From Alteribacillus sp. YIM 98480 (GTDB lineage: Bacteria; Bacillota; Bacilli; Bacillales; Marinococcaceae), in NCBI RefSeq assembly GCF_009765375.1, contig NZ_VTOK01000012.1, forward strand, positions 86,816 to 150,815: DNA of 64,000 bases, in the 5' to 3' direction. The notes beneath the pieces were generated by a model. The model searched no databases, was not told the origin of the DNA, and worked only from the letters and a program-made list of their open reading frames with translations. The position numbers and the translations under genes were made by a program. The first letter of the stretch is position 1; each line of letters opens with the position of its first letter. This document shows positions 36,079-44,901 of the stretch, piece by piece.

Positions 36079-36175
36079 TACAAAAAGAATAGTAATTTAA
36101 GGAAAAAAAGAGAAGGGAGTTAGTATGACCATACGTTCATCTACTTCATCAATACATATTTCTATTACACTGCTG

Positions 36176-37705
36176 TTATACAGGATAAACTGCATGTTTT
36201 CTTTTAGAAAACGTTTGATATTTGCTCCTATAGCCCTCAAATCGCTCGGTTAATTCCATCCTTAAATCATCTGGTTCTACAATACCGTCTATAACCATTT
36301 CTGAAGCGAGTCTATATATATCAATATTTTCTTTATATTCCTGACGTTTTTCTTCAATAAAAGCTGGTCTCTCTTTTTCAGGCAGTTCTGCAATTTTATT
36401 TGCATATACTGCATTCACAGCAGCTTCCGGACCCATTACTGCAATTTGTGCACTAGGAAGTGCTAAGCAGCAATCAGGCTCAAAAGCTGGTCCTGCCATT
36501 GCATACAATCCTGCTCCATATGCTTTTCGAACAATAACAGATATTTTGGGAACGGTTGCTTCTGACATAGCAGCAATCATTTTGGCCCCGTGACGAATAA
36601 TTCCTGCTTTTTCTACACTCGTTCCAATCATGAATCCCGGTATATCAGCGAAAAATAATAAGGGAAGATGGTATGCATCACAAAGGGTAATAAACCGGGC
36701 AGCTTTGTCTGCAGAATCGTGGAATAACACTCCTCCTTTGACTTTGGGCTGATTGGCAATAATTCCGATGGCTTCTCCATTTAAACGAGCAAATCCAGTA
36801 ATAATTTCAGGTGCGAACTCTTTTTTCATTTCAAAAAAACGATCTGCGTCTATGATATGACTAATAAGCTGATACATATCAAATGGAGCGTTCTGATTCG
36901 CAGGAATAATATCTTTCAAAGGTTTTTCAGGAGGGGCCACTGGTTCTGGTGTATTTAATGACGTCTTACCTTCAAAATTAGCTGGGAAATAAGATAAATA
37001 TTGACGAGCATGTTCGATAGCCTCTGCTTCATCTTTAGCAAGTATGTCTCCGCATCCAGATACAGAGCAATGCATTTTTGCTCCTCCCATTTCTTCTAAA
37101 GAGACTTTTTCTCCAATAACCATCTCAGCCATTCGAGGAGAACCAAGATACATAGAAGCATTTCCTTCGACCATTATAACTGTGTCACAAAAAGCTGGTA
37201 TATAAGCTCCACCTGCTGCTGATGGACCGAAAAGGATACAAACCTGTGGAATTTGTCCAGAAAGCTTCACCTGGTTATAAAAAATCCGTCCAGCTCCTCG
37301 TCGTCCTGGGAACATTTCTACTTGGTCGGTGATTCTTGCTCCTGCAGAATCAACCAAATAGAGCATAGGTACACTCAGCTTTTCAGCTGTCTCCTGAATT
37401 CTAATAATTTTTTCTACGGTTCTTGCCCCCCAAGAACCTGCTTTTATAGTAGAATCATTTGCCATAAAACAAACGAACTGCCCATTAATTTTTCCAGTGC
37501 CAGTTATAACCCCGTCTGCAGCAAGCCCCTCCACTTGGCTGTTTGCAAATTTTCCGTCTTCATATGTTAATCCATCATCCAACAATAAATTTAGACGATC
37601 ACGGACAAAGTATTTGCCTTTTTCTTTATTTTTTTTATGATATTTTTCTTCCCCGCCTTTTTCGATGCGGTTAACTAATTGTTGGTGAAAGTCTTCGTTT
37701 ACCAT
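36176..37705 (-). CDS. yngE: Acyl-CoA carboxylase carboxyltransferase subunit (methylcrotonyl-CoA type), YngE-like
   Basis: Transfers CO2 from carboxybiotin to the acyl-CoA, probably 3-methylcrotonyl-CoA, in leucine breakdown. The 509-aa protein has both carboxyltransferase halves, with the glycine-rich FGPSAAGGAYIPAFCD and IIRHGAKMIAAMSEATVPKI motifs (quoted in parts). It is the last gene of the yng operon, 12 bp after yngF. Together with YngH and YngHB it would form the complete carboxylase. Confidence 0.9.
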   Translation of the reverse strand: MVNEDFHQQLVNRIEKGGEEKYHKKNKEKGKYFVRDRLNLLLDDGLTYEDGKFANSQVEGLAADGVITGTGKINGQFVCFMANDSTIKAGSWGARTVEKIIRIQETAEKLSVPMLYLVDSAGARITDQVEMFPGRRGAGRIFYNQVKLSGQIPQVCILFGPSAAGGAYIPAFCDTVIMVEGNASMYLGSPRMAEMVIGEKVSLEEMGGAKMHCSVSGCGDILAKDEAEAIEHARQYLSYFPANFEGKTSLNTPEPVAPPEKPLKDIIPANQNAPFDMYQLISHIIDADRFFEMKKEFAPEIITGFARLNGEAIGIIANQPKVKGGVLFHDSADKAARFITLCDAYHLPLLFFADIPGFMIGTSVEKAGIIRHGAKMIAAMSEATVPKISVIVRKAYGAGLYAMAGPAFEPDCCLALPSAQIAVMGPEAAVNAVYANKIAELPEKERPAFIEEKRQEYKENIDIYRLASEMVIDGIVEPDDLRMELTERFEGYRSKYQTFSKRKHAVYPV

Positions 37706-37717
37706 AACGTGGACCTC

Positions 37718-38500
37718 CTATTTACCGGAATATACTGGCTTACGCTTTTCTTTAAAAGCTCTTAGCCCTTCTAGTCTGTCTTCTGTAGTTATCGTGGCTT
37801 CATAGGATTTTTCTTCAATTACAAGACCAGTCGTTAAATCTGTATTTATCCCTCCATTAATAGCAGTTTTAGCAGCTGATACTGCAACCGGTCCATTTTT
37901 TGTTATTTCTAATGCAAGTTCTACCGCTTTATGAAGTACTTGTTCGCTGTCTACTGCATACTGTGCTATTCCTAAATCGGCCGCTTCTATACCAGAAATT
38001 TTCCGGGCCGTATATATTAATTCTTTTGCTTTGGCCTTTCCGATAAGCCGTGGTAAAAGCTGAGTTCCACCTCCTCCTGGTATAATAGCTAGAGAAGTTT
38101 CAGGTAATCCGTATTTTCCAGTGGCACTTGCAATACGTAAATCACAAGCTAGTGCTAATTCCAGTCCACCCCCAAGAGCACTTCCATTCATTGCAGCAAT
38201 GACCGCTTTCGGAAAATTTTCAATTTGATTTATAGTTTCTTTGATAAAAGAGACGGTTTTTCTAACCTCGATATGATCCATACCGGCTCTTTCTTTTAGA
38301 TCTGCCCCGGCGCAAAATATCTTTTCTCCTTCTCCACGAATAATTAAAACGCGGCAGGCAGTGTCATACGCAAGATTTTTTAAAGTCTTTTGCAATTCGT
38401 CTAAAAGGGAAGTTGATAAAGCATTTGCTGCGGAAGGCCTATTCAAACTTATTACCGTTATTCCTTCATGCGAATTATCAACGCGAATGTAATGAGTCAT
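37718..38500 (-). CDS. yngF: Enoyl-CoA hydratase (methylglutaconyl-CoA hydratase), YngF-like
   Basis: Hydrates 3-methylglutaconyl-CoA to HMG-CoA in the leucine route. The 260-aa crotonase has the oxyanion-hole motifs CAGADLKERAGM and AAMNGSALGGGLELALACD (part quoted), and the catalytic segment LAIIPGGGGTQLLPRLIG with a Gly at the site of one catalytic Glu in crotonases. It overlaps the end of yngG by 4 bp (ATGA), showing coupling. Confidence 0.88.
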   Translation of the reverse strand: MTHYIRVDNSHEGITVISLNRPSAANALSTSLLDELQKTLKNLAYDTACRVLIIRGEGEKIFCAGADLKERAGMDHIEVRKTVSFIKETINQIENFPKAVIAAMNGSALGGGLELALACDLRIASATGKYGLPETSLAIIPGGGGTQLLPRLIGKAKAKELIYTARKISGIEAADLGIAQYAVDSEQVLHKAVELALEITKNGPVAVSAAKTAINGGINTDLTTGLVIEEKSYEATITTEDRLEGLRAFKEKRKPVYSGK

Positions 38501-39429
38501 CTTTTATCTCCCTTCTTAGCTAGAACTGCTTTTTTTCCTTTATGTGCTTGCAGTGCTTTACTTGGTAAAGATTTTCCAATATGATTTTCCATAAACATAG
38601 CGTTTTTGACCATTTTTTCTTCTGAAACACCTGTTTTGATGCCCATTTTGTGAAGCATATAAAGAAGATCTTCTGTTGCTGTATTTCCAGCAGCCCCTGG
38701 TGCGTATGGGCAGCCTCCCAATCCTCCGCAAGAACTGTCAAAAGTCTGTATCCCCATTTCGAGTGCTTTTAGTGTATTAGAAAGCGCGGTTCCTCTCGTA
38801 TCGTGAAAATGCATTGCTAATTTCTTTGTAGGAATCCCTTTTAATAAATGCTTCAATGTGTCTTCTACTTGGACTGGAGAAGCCGTACCAACTGTATCGC
38901 CAATAGACAACTCATAAGCCCCTATTTCTAAAAGGTATTCACTTATTCTTCGTACATTTTCAGAGTTAGTTCGCCCTTCATAAGGACAAAAAAATGCTGT
39001 AGACACATAGGCACGAACTGGTATATTTGCTTTGACCGCTTCTTGTGCTGTTTGTCGCAAAACCGGCAGCGTTTGATCTATACTTTTGTTTATATTCTTT
39101 TTGTTGTGGGTTTCTGTAGCGGACATAAAAACTGCAATTTCATCAACGTTAGTCTCTAATGCAGCTTCAAGCCCTTTTTGATTTGGAACTAATGCGGTAT
39201 ACACTACTCCTTCCTTCCGCTGAATCAATTTAGCAACATCTTTTGCATCCGCCAAAGCAGGGACCCACTTTGGGTGGACAAAAGACGTAATTTCAATATG
39301 GCGCAATCCACTCTGCGATAATTTATTAATCCAGTCCGTTTTTACTTTAGTCGAGATTAATTTTTTTTCATTCTGAAGACCATCACGAGGTCCTACTTCT
39401 TTTATCGTTACATTTATTGGCCAGCTCAT
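38497..39429 (-). CDS. yngG: Hydroxymethylglutaryl-CoA lyase, YngG-like
   Basis: Splits HMG-CoA into acetyl-CoA and acetoacetate, the last step of leucine breakdown. The 310-aa protein has the TIM-barrel start VGPRDGLQNEKK, the metal-site strand LAMHFHDTRGTALSN, and the signature GGLGGCPYAPGAAGNTATED with the catalytic Cys. No mitochondrial-type extension is present. It follows yngHB after 14 bp. Confidence 0.93.
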   Translation of the reverse strand: MSWPINVTIKEVGPRDGLQNEKKLISTKVKTDWINKLSQSGLRHIEITSFVHPKWVPALADAKDVAKLIQRKEGVVYTALVPNQKGLEAALETNVDEIAVFMSATETHNKKNINKSIDQTLPVLRQTAQEAVKANIPVRAYVSTAFFCPYEGRTNSENVRRISEYLLEIGAYELSIGDTVGTASPVQVEDTLKHLLKGIPTKKLAMHFHDTRGTALSNTLKALEMGIQTFDSSCGGLGGCPYAPGAAGNTATEDLLYMLHKMGIKTGVSEEKMVKNAMFMENHIGKSLPSKALQAHKGKKAVLAKKGDKR

Positions 39430-39443
39430 CCTGCTCCCCCTAT

Positions 39444-39656
39444 CTACTCTAATTCAAACAATTCATCCCCTTCATTCACAAACTCCCCTTCTTCTTTTAA
39501 CACTGATTTTATTTTGCCGTTTGCTTCTGCTGTAATCGGTATCTCCATCTTCATGGATTCTAAAATAGCTACTTCCTGGCCTTCCTTTATTTCTTCACCG
39601 GAACCTACTAACAATTTCCATAATTTGCCGGCCATGTAAGCTGTTATGACATTCAT
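39444..39656 (-). CDS. yngHB: Biotin/lipoyl attachment protein, YngHB-like
   Basis: Biotin carrier for the adjacent carboxylase. The 70-aa product is a single biotinyl domain with the attachment motif ILESMKMEIPI, biotin on the second Lys, and a typical glycine turn EEGEFVNEGDEL. I choose the ATG at 39656: AAGGAGGC lies 6-8 nt upstream, inside the longer frame. Its position between yngH and yngG fits B. subtilis. Confidence 0.92.
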   Translation of the reverse strand: MNVITAYMAGKLWKLLVGSGEEIKEGQEVAILESMKMEIPITAEANGKIKSVLKEEGEFVNEGDELFELE

Positions 39657-39672
39657 TTTTCTGCCTCCTTGC

Positions 39673-41022
39673 TTATACATTTGTAGAACGTAGAATATCC
39701 GTTACAAAAGCCGTAGTTGTCTGTCCTTGTTTATAATCTTGATGGTTAAGTACTTCTAAAATCATTGGGATATTCGTTTTTATCCCCTCAACGTGATAAT
39801 TTTTTAGAGCACTGATCATTTGGTTAATGGATTCGTGTCTGTCTTTACCAGTAATAATAATTTTTGCAATCATCGGATCATAATGAGGAGTGACGATGGT
39901 CCCTTCTCTTACCCCGCATTCGTGACGTATGTGTTCTCCTCTTGGCAGCGTTAAGGCTGTAATTTTTCCAGGAGAAGGAAAAAAATTACTTGGATCTTCA
40001 GCATAAATTCTTGCTTCTAAAGCGTGACCATTTTGCACAATACTATCTTGTCTTATATGAAGTATTTCTCCTGAAGCTATGCGCAGCTGCCATTGGACTA
40101 TATCAAGTTTTGTTACTTCTTCGGTGACAGGGTGCTCTACTTGAAGTCTTGTATTCATTTCCAAAAAATAAAATTGTTGCTGTTCATCTACTAAAAATTC
40201 AATCGTTCCTGCATTCCTGTATCCGATATATTCTGCTGCTTTTATTGCTGCTTCTCCCATTTTTTTACGAGTGACAGCGTGTATAAAAGGAGATGGACTT
40301 TCTTCTAGCACTTTTTGGTTACGGCGTTGTATCGAACAATCTCGCTCTCCAAGCTGAATCACATTGCCATGCTGATCAGCGAGAATTTGTATTTCAACAT
40401 GTCTTGCATTTTCAATAATTTTTTCAATATAAAGAGTTCCATTACCAAAAAAGTCGCTGGCCCGCTTTTTATTGCTTTCAAATGCTTTTCTTAATTCTTT
40501 TTCATTGTTAACTTTCTGCATGCCAATTCCGCCCCCGCCTGCAGAGGCTTTTAACATGACGGGATATCCTATTTTTTCAGCGTCTACTAAAGCAGCCTCT
40601 ACGCTGTCCACCCTTTCATTTATACCTGGAATAACCGGTATTCCTGCATTTTTCATTGCTTTTCTAGCTGATATTTTATCTCCCATTAATTCCATGCTTT
40701 CTGGAGAAGGTCCTATAAACGTAATATCCTCTCTTTCGCATTTTTTTGCAAAATCAGCGTTTTCTGATAATAATCCATATCCGGGATGCAGCCCATCAGC
40801 TCCTGCATCTTTAGCCGCCTGCAGGATGGAATGAATATTGAGATAGCTTTCTTTAACTGGTGCAGGACCGATAAAATAAGCTTCATCAGCCATCTTTACA
40901 TGCTCAGCCTGGTGGTCTGCTTCTGAATAAACTACTGCAGATTTAATACCTAATTCCTCACATGCCCGCACAATTCTGCAAGCAATCTCTCCCCTATTAG
41001 CAATTAACACTTTACGAAACAA
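39673..41022 (-). CDS. yngH: Biotin carboxylase subunit, YngH-like
   Basis: Carboxylates the biotin on YngHB with ATP and bicarbonate. The 449-aa protein has the ATP-grasp core: KVLIANRGEIACRI, SAGGGGIGMQ, the RDCSIQRRNQKVLEE catalytic segment and FLEMNTRLQVEHPVTE. I prefer the TTG at 41022 (GAGGTG 5 nt upstream), giving the family start MFRKVLIANRG. The longer frame from ATG at 41043 overlaps the remnant yngI stop (ATGA), so either may be used. Confidence 0.92.
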   Translation of the reverse strand: MFRKVLIANRGEIACRIVRACEELGIKSAVVYSEADHQAEHVKMADEAYFIGPAPVKESYLNIHSILQAAKDAGADGLHPGYGLLSENADFAKKCEREDITFIGPSPESMELMGDKISARKAMKNAGIPVIPGINERVDSVEAALVDAEKIGYPVMLKASAGGGGIGMQKVNNEKELRKAFESNKKRASDFFGNGTLYIEKIIENARHVEIQILADQHGNVIQLGERDCSIQRRNQKVLEESPSPFIHAVTRKKMGEAAIKAAEYIGYRNAGTIEFLVDEQQQFYFLEMNTRLQVEHPVTEEVTKLDIVQWQLRIASGEILHIRQDSIVQNGHALEARIYAEDPSNFFPSPGKITALTLPRGEHIRHECGVREGTIVTPHYDPMIAKIIITGKDRHESINQMISALKNYHVEGIKTNIPMILEVLNHQDYKQGQTTTAFVTDILRSTNV

Positions 41023-41039
41023 ATTTTTCACCTCGCTCA

Positions 41040-41325
41040 TCATTTAATAGAAAATTGGCTTTTCGATAATTCACGAAGTTTAAATTTTTGGTTTTACCTG
41101 AAGCAGTCATAGGATACTCATCTACAAAAGTAATGTAGGCAGGAATTTTATGACGTGAAATTTTCCCTTTGCAGTACAAACGTATTTCGTCAGCAGTACA
41201 TACTTCTCCTTCTTTTAACCGAATCCAGGCAGAGACTTCTTCTCCATAATTTATCATTAGGTACACCGTCTGTTTGCACATCAAGAAGTTTTGGATGTTG
41301 ATACTTTCCAAGAATGATTAATAAA
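41040..41325 (-). pseudogene. yngI: Remnant of an acyl-CoA synthetase gene (yngI)
   Basis: Only the last 95 codons or so of an AMP-forming ligase are left: HPKLLDVQTDGVPNDK, then (another frame) YGEEVSAWIRLKEGEVC, RHKIPAYITFVDEYPMTASGKTK, then (third frame) KFKLRELSKSQFSIK and a stop at 41040. Two single-base frameshifts are thus present, and about 450 upstream codons are missing between here and yngJ. The stop overlaps the yngH ATG (ATGA), preserving the old operon junction. In B. subtilis yngI lies exactly between yngJ and yngH. Confidence 0.85.
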
Positions 41326-41330
41326 TACAA

Positions 41331-42473
41331 TTAGCAGCCAAGCTCTCGAGCAATAACCATTCTTTGTATTTCAGAAGTTCCTTCCCCAATTTCCATCAGT
41401 TTAGTGTCGCGCAGCATTCTCTCTATTTCATATTCTCGCATGTATCCGTAACCCCCGTGGATTTGCAATGCTTGATTGCATGTTCTGGTAGCCATTTCTG
41501 AAGCAAACAGTTTTGCATATGAAGCCTCTTTTTTAAAAGGTTTGCCTCGGTCTTTTAACCATGCTGCCTTTAATACCATATTTTGAGCGATTTCTATTTC
41601 CATTGCCATATCTGCTAATTTAAATTGAATTCCTTGAAAAGAAGAAATAGTTTGACCAAATTGCCTGCGCTCCTTTGCATAAGCAAGTGCTTTTTCAAAT
41701 GCTCCACGTGCAATTCCTACTGCCAGCGCTGCAATAGAGATTCTTCCTCCATCAAGGGTATAAAGAAATTGATTGAAACCTTTTGCTGGATCTCCAAGCA
41801 AATTTTCTTTTGGTACTTTTACGTCCTCAAGCACAAGCTCAGAAGTATTAGATCCGCGAACTCCCATCTTTTCATAAGGACTTGTAATGGTAAATCCTTC
41901 TGTATCAGCGGGCACAATAAAAGCTGAGATAATATTTTTCCCCTGATCATTTTTAGCTGTAACCGCTGTTACAATTACTGTTTTTGCATATTGAGCATTT
42001 GTAATCCAGCACTTTTCTCCATTTATAACGTACTCTTCACCAATTAATTCTGCTTTTGTTCTCGTTCCTCCTGCATCAGAACCGGCATTTGGCTCGGTTA
42101 ATCCGAAGGAACCTAAAGCTTTACCGGATGCAAGCGGCACTAAATAATCTTGTTTTTGTTGTTCTGTTCCAAAATAATAAAGAGGACTCGCTCCTAAAGA
42201 AACAGCAGCAGCGTAACTCAGCCCTGTACTTCCACAGGCTTTCCCCACTTCTTCTACAGCAAGCGCATAAGCTATCGTGTCTCCGCCGGAACCCCCATAT
42301 TTTTCTGGAAACGGAATTCCTAAAAGACCAAGTTCCCCCATCTTTTTAAACGTTTCTTCAGGAAATCTTGCTTCTTTATCGACTTTTTGTGCTTTAGGAG
42401 CAATCTCCTGTTCTGCAAACTCTCGAACCATATCCCTCGTCATTCGCTGCTCACTTGTTAGTTCAAAATTCAT
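41331..42473 (-). CDS. yngJ: Acyl-CoA dehydrogenase (isovaleryl-CoA type), YngJ-like
   Basis: FAD-dependent oxidation of isovaleryl-CoA to 3-methylcrotonyl-CoA, first step of the cluster. The 380-aa protein has the family signatures GSFGLTEPNAGSDAGGTRT, KCWITNAQYA and QIHGGYGYMREYEIERMLRD (parts quoted) and the catalytic base region LMEIGEGTSEIQ. I use the ATG at 42473: GGAGGAGAGGGA lies just upstream. The longer frame adds 34 residues without homology. First gene of the operon. Confidence 0.93.
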   Translation of the reverse strand: MNFELTSEQRMTRDMVREFAEQEIAPKAQKVDKEARFPEETFKKMGELGLLGIPFPEKYGGSGGDTIAYALAVEEVGKACGSTGLSYAAAVSLGASPLYYFGTEQQKQDYLVPLASGKALGSFGLTEPNAGSDAGGTRTKAELIGEEYVINGEKCWITNAQYAKTVIVTAVTAKNDQGKNIISAFIVPADTEGFTITSPYEKMGVRGSNTSELVLEDVKVPKENLLGDPAKGFNQFLYTLDGGRISIAALAVGIARGAFEKALAYAKERRQFGQTISSFQGIQFKLADMAMEIEIAQNMVLKAAWLKDRGKPFKKEASYAKLFASEMATRTCNQALQIHGGYGYMREYEIERMLRDTKLMEIGEGTSEIQRMVIARELGC

Positions 42474-42560
42474 TCCCTCTCCTCCATCCCTGTAGTACCA
42501 ACATTTTAAAACTGAGCAATTGTTCAGAATCCGACCAAAAGGAATCCCTGATTTAAATTT

Positions 42561-42574
42561 TGTAAGCGTTTTCA
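42561..42574 (-). promoter_or_regulatory. cre-like operator (CcpA site) upstream of yngJ
   Basis: On the minus strand TGAAAACGCTTACA matches the catabolite-response consensus TGWAANCGNTNWCA at every position. It lies 88-101 bp before the yngJ start. Fits carbon-catabolite repression of a leucine and fatty-acid oxidation operon. Confidence 0.65.
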
Positions 42575-42588
42575 ATATATTAATTCAA

Positions 42589-42705
42589 TTATAAGGAAAA
42601 ATTCGGAAAGTCGTCAATTATTTCTTTTGAAATCTTTTTCTGCATTTTCTCATTAAATTTGTAGAACATGTCCTCATAAGTGTGTATTTCTTGATGTTTT
42701 GACAT
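42589..42705 (-). CDS. Small protein of unknown function (38 aa)
   Basis: The product begins MSKHQEIHTYEDMFYKFNEK and is short, charged and probably helical. AGAGGTG lies 6 nt before the ATG, and the stop is at 42589. It is directly upstream of yngJ in the same direction, and the cre-like site lies between them. I recognise no family. Confidence 0.55.
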   Translation of the reverse strand: MSKHQEIHTYEDMFYKFNEKMQKKISKEIIDDFPNFSL

Positions 42706-42768
42706 TTTTGTCACCTCTTTCGTTAATATGTGTTCCTTTGGTTATATTACAATTAAGGGGTGAAAAAA

Positions 42769-42984
42769 GTGGATAAAAAAAATGAACACAAGAATGAAAA
42801 AATAAATGTGAAACTTGGCGGAATGGGGCTATACTCGAACACTTCCAATACAGAAATTGGTGGATACAAGGCTTCTGGTGACATTGAAAATGCCGGTCAG
42901 TTAGATAAAGGCTTTCAAAAGGTGGAAGAGGAAGATACTGCCCCAAGTGCATCAATTAAAGAAGGAGATCAGAAGGATTATTAG
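42769..42984 (+). CDS. Small hydrophilic protein of unknown function
   Basis: A 71-aa product from GTG at 42769 (AAGGGGTG 6 nt upstream), rich in Lys, Glu, Gly and Asn, with no hydrophobic segment, probably disordered. The frame continues up to 42760, but that GTG overlaps the ribosome binding site. Divergent from the 38-aa gene. No family recognised. Confidence 0.55.
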   Translation: MDKKNEHKNEKINVKLGGMGLYSNTSNTEIGGYKASGDIENAGQLDKGFQKVEEEDTAPSASIKEGDQKDY

Positions 42985-43022
42985 TAAACGCCTTTTGTAG
43001 ACTTTCTTTTGGAACTTATAAT

Positions 43023-43059
43023 CAGGAGGGCTTTTCCGATGGCTGGACAAGCCCTCCTG
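43023..43059 (+). terminator. Hairpin after the 71-aa gene
   Basis: CAGGAGGGCTT pairs perfectly with AAGCCCTCCTG. There is no T-run, so it may not terminate by itself. Confidence 0.45.
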
Positions 43060-43142
43060 GATAATAAATCGTACATCCAAGTAGACATCATCTGAAAAAA
43101 GCGATGATGACAGCGGTCCATTATGGAACCATTATATGTTGC

Positions 43143-43310
43143 TTATTTTCTCAACTGAACACCAGTTGATGTTTTTTCATACGACCATGTTTGGATACAT
43201 CCAGTTGGTCCTTCTATTGGAAATAAAATACTAACGTGTAGGTAATGAGGACCTTTATCAAATGGATTGGTACCATTCGAACTTGCTTTTGTGCTATTCA
43301 GGTTACCCAT
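43143..43310 (-). other. Short open frame in decayed sequence
   Basis: A 55-aa frame starts MGNLNSTKASSNGTNPFDKG and contains YLHVSILFPIEGPTGCIQTW. No ribosome binding site precedes it. The upstream sequence encodes PDIEWKTAWYSAVSEAEWC in a frame that stops before the ATG. It is more likely a fragment of a larger gene than a true gene. Family not recognised. Confidence 0.3.
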
Positions 43311-43579
43311 TACTTTTTGTTCATCTCACACCACTCTGCTTCGCTTACTGCTGAGTACCATGCTGTTTTCCACTCTATATCGGGTCACGGATAGATATAT
43401 TTCAAAGATTCGTTGTTCCTTCCGACCCTCTATTTAAAATGGGAATCCGCGTATTATAACCAATTCCAATAAAACAATGATAGAAAGCAGATAAACGTGC
43501 TATACTGTTTGTAGATGATTCCAGTTATAATGGTTTTATGTACATTTGGTAATTAAGCCGTAAAGGAGGTTCCATCGAT

Positions 43580-44134
43580 TTGACCTTTTTTGGCGCTGTA
43601 CTAGGAATAGCAATCATTATTGCTTTAGTCAGCTGGATCGTGGGGTATAATGCTCTGATCAAATATCTTAATTGGGTGGAAGATGCATGGGCACAAATTG
43701 ACACACTATTAAACCACCGAGTTGATTTAATACCTCGTTTAGTTGATGTCGTTCAGCAGCATGTTAAATATGAACAGCATACTTTAGAAAAAATTGTGGA
43801 GTTAAGGAGTCAGTTAGCTTCCCCAAACAACAACAGGAACCACCAAATGAATATAAATGAGGAGCTCTCTGAAACATTATTTCAAGTTTTCGCCTTAGAA
43901 GAAGTTTCGGAATTAAGGCAAGATGAAGAATTTACTTATGTAGAGAAACATTTAAAAGAAACAGACCTAAAAATAAAAAAAGCAGCAAAGATTTATAACA
44001 ATACTGTAGTGAAATATAATACTAAAATTCAGTCTCCTCCAACCAGTTTTGTAGCCAACATTCACAATTTCCATGAAAGAGAGACCATTACCCTTTTAGA
44101 CAACCAAAATTCTAATATAAAAATGTCTTCATAG
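43580..44134 (+). CDS. LemA-family protein
   Basis: A membrane-anchored helical bundle protein. The 184-aa product has an N-terminal membrane segment (about 4-25) and the LemA core YNALIKYLNWVEDAWAQID, followed by LLNHRVDLIPRLVDVVQQHV with the family's RxDLIP motif. LemA genes usually sit beside a TPM-domain or HtpX-type protease gene; none is here. The start is TTG at 43580 behind AAAGGAGG. Function unknown. Confidence 0.85.
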   Translation: MTFFGAVLGIAIIIALVSWIVGYNALIKYLNWVEDAWAQIDTLLNHRVDLIPRLVDVVQQHVKYEQHTLEKIVELRSQLASPNNNRNHQMNINEELSETLFQVFALEEVSELRQDEEFTYVEKHLKETDLKIKKAAKIYNNTVVKYNTKIQSPPTSFVANIHNFHERETITLLDNQNSNIKMSS

Positions 44135-44135
44135 G

Positions 44136-44170
44136 AAAATCGCCTTTTTTGTAAAGAAGGCGATTTTTTT
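44136..44170. terminator. Bidirectional terminator between lemA and the LOG-family gene
   Basis: AAATCGCCTT pairs with AAGGCGATTT across about 10 nt, with T-run on the plus strand and A-run upstream. Separates the convergent genes. Confidence 0.8.
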
Positions 44171-44182
44171 ATGAAAATTCGT

Positions 44183-44719
44183 TTAAATTTTTAAGCTTTG
44201 CAGCAGATTTTCTGCATTATCTTCTATAACTATATTTTTTTGGATAGTATGTGATAAAAAACCTTCCTTTACCATGTGCTCTAAAAAATGATGCAAAGGA
44301 GCGTAATAGTCATGCACATTCAATAGAGCACATCTTTTTTGATGGTGGCCAATAGCCCCCCACGTCAGCACTTCCATAAATTCTTCGAGCGTGCCAATCC
44401 CGCCTGGCATTGCAACAAAAGCTTCCCCTTTTTCATACATTAACGCTTTTCTTTCGTGCATGCTGTTTACAGTTATAAGATTGGTTACATGCTGATGTGC
44501 TATTTCTTTTGGTTTAAGATCTTCTGGTATTATACCAGTGACCTTTCCTCCTTGACTGAGAGCCCCATCAGCAACTGCTCCCATTAAGCCTGAACTGGAT
44601 CCGCCATAAACAATTTCTATATCATTTTTAGCAGCTGACTTTCCTAAATTCTCTGCCTCATTTATATATATTGAATTATTTCCTTTTCGAGAGCCGCAAA
44701 ACACTGTTAACGATCTCAT
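44183..44719 (-). CDS. LOG-family (TIGR00730) nucleotide 5'-monophosphate phosphoribohydrolase-like protein
   Basis: Family members release the base from nucleoside 5'-monophosphates; the true substrate in bacilli is unclear. The 178-aa Rossmann-fold protein has VYGGSSSGLMGAVADGAL and the catalytic PGGIGTLEEFMEVLTW motif (PGGxGTxxE), and M-HERKALMY. AGGAGGGTA lies before the ATG. It resembles B. subtilis YvdD in layout, but I do not assign a symbol. Confidence 0.88.
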   Translation of the reverse strand: MRSLTVFCGSRKGNNSIYINEAENLGKSAAKNDIEIVYGGSSSGLMGAVADGALSQGGKVTGIIPEDLKPKEIAHQHVTNLITVNSMHERKALMYEKGEAFVAMPGGIGTLEEFMEVLTWGAIGHHQKRCALLNVHDYYAPLHHFLEHMVKEGFLSHTIQKNIVIEDNAENLLQSLKI

Positions 44720-44901
44720 TTGTACCCTCCTATTAAATTTTATGGATAAAACAGTATAAAGACTTTATATAATAAGTGTATTACATGTTTTCAAAAACAT
44801 CCTTAAATTGCAGGATCCGTATATATGTTACAATACTTGCTAGATAAATGTAGTATGATTTTTCAAATTTTTTATATTCCCAATGAAAAAGGAGAATTCT
44901 A

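Larger units (their letters stand above)
42985..43579. other. Gap with a hairpin and decayed coding sequence
   Basis: About 600 bp without a clear gene. A hairpin lies at 43023-43059. On the minus strand, 43143-43310 is a short open frame, and the frame before it is interrupted by stops. It looks like old coding sequence, not a functional gene. An AAAGGAGG ribosome binding site for the next gene lies at its right end. Confidence 0.5.

Noticed and set aside
41012..41311. Complete 99-aa gene
   Set aside because: The translation matches an acyl-CoA ligase end only after two frame changes; the first residues are out-of-frame noise. Called as a pseudogene.
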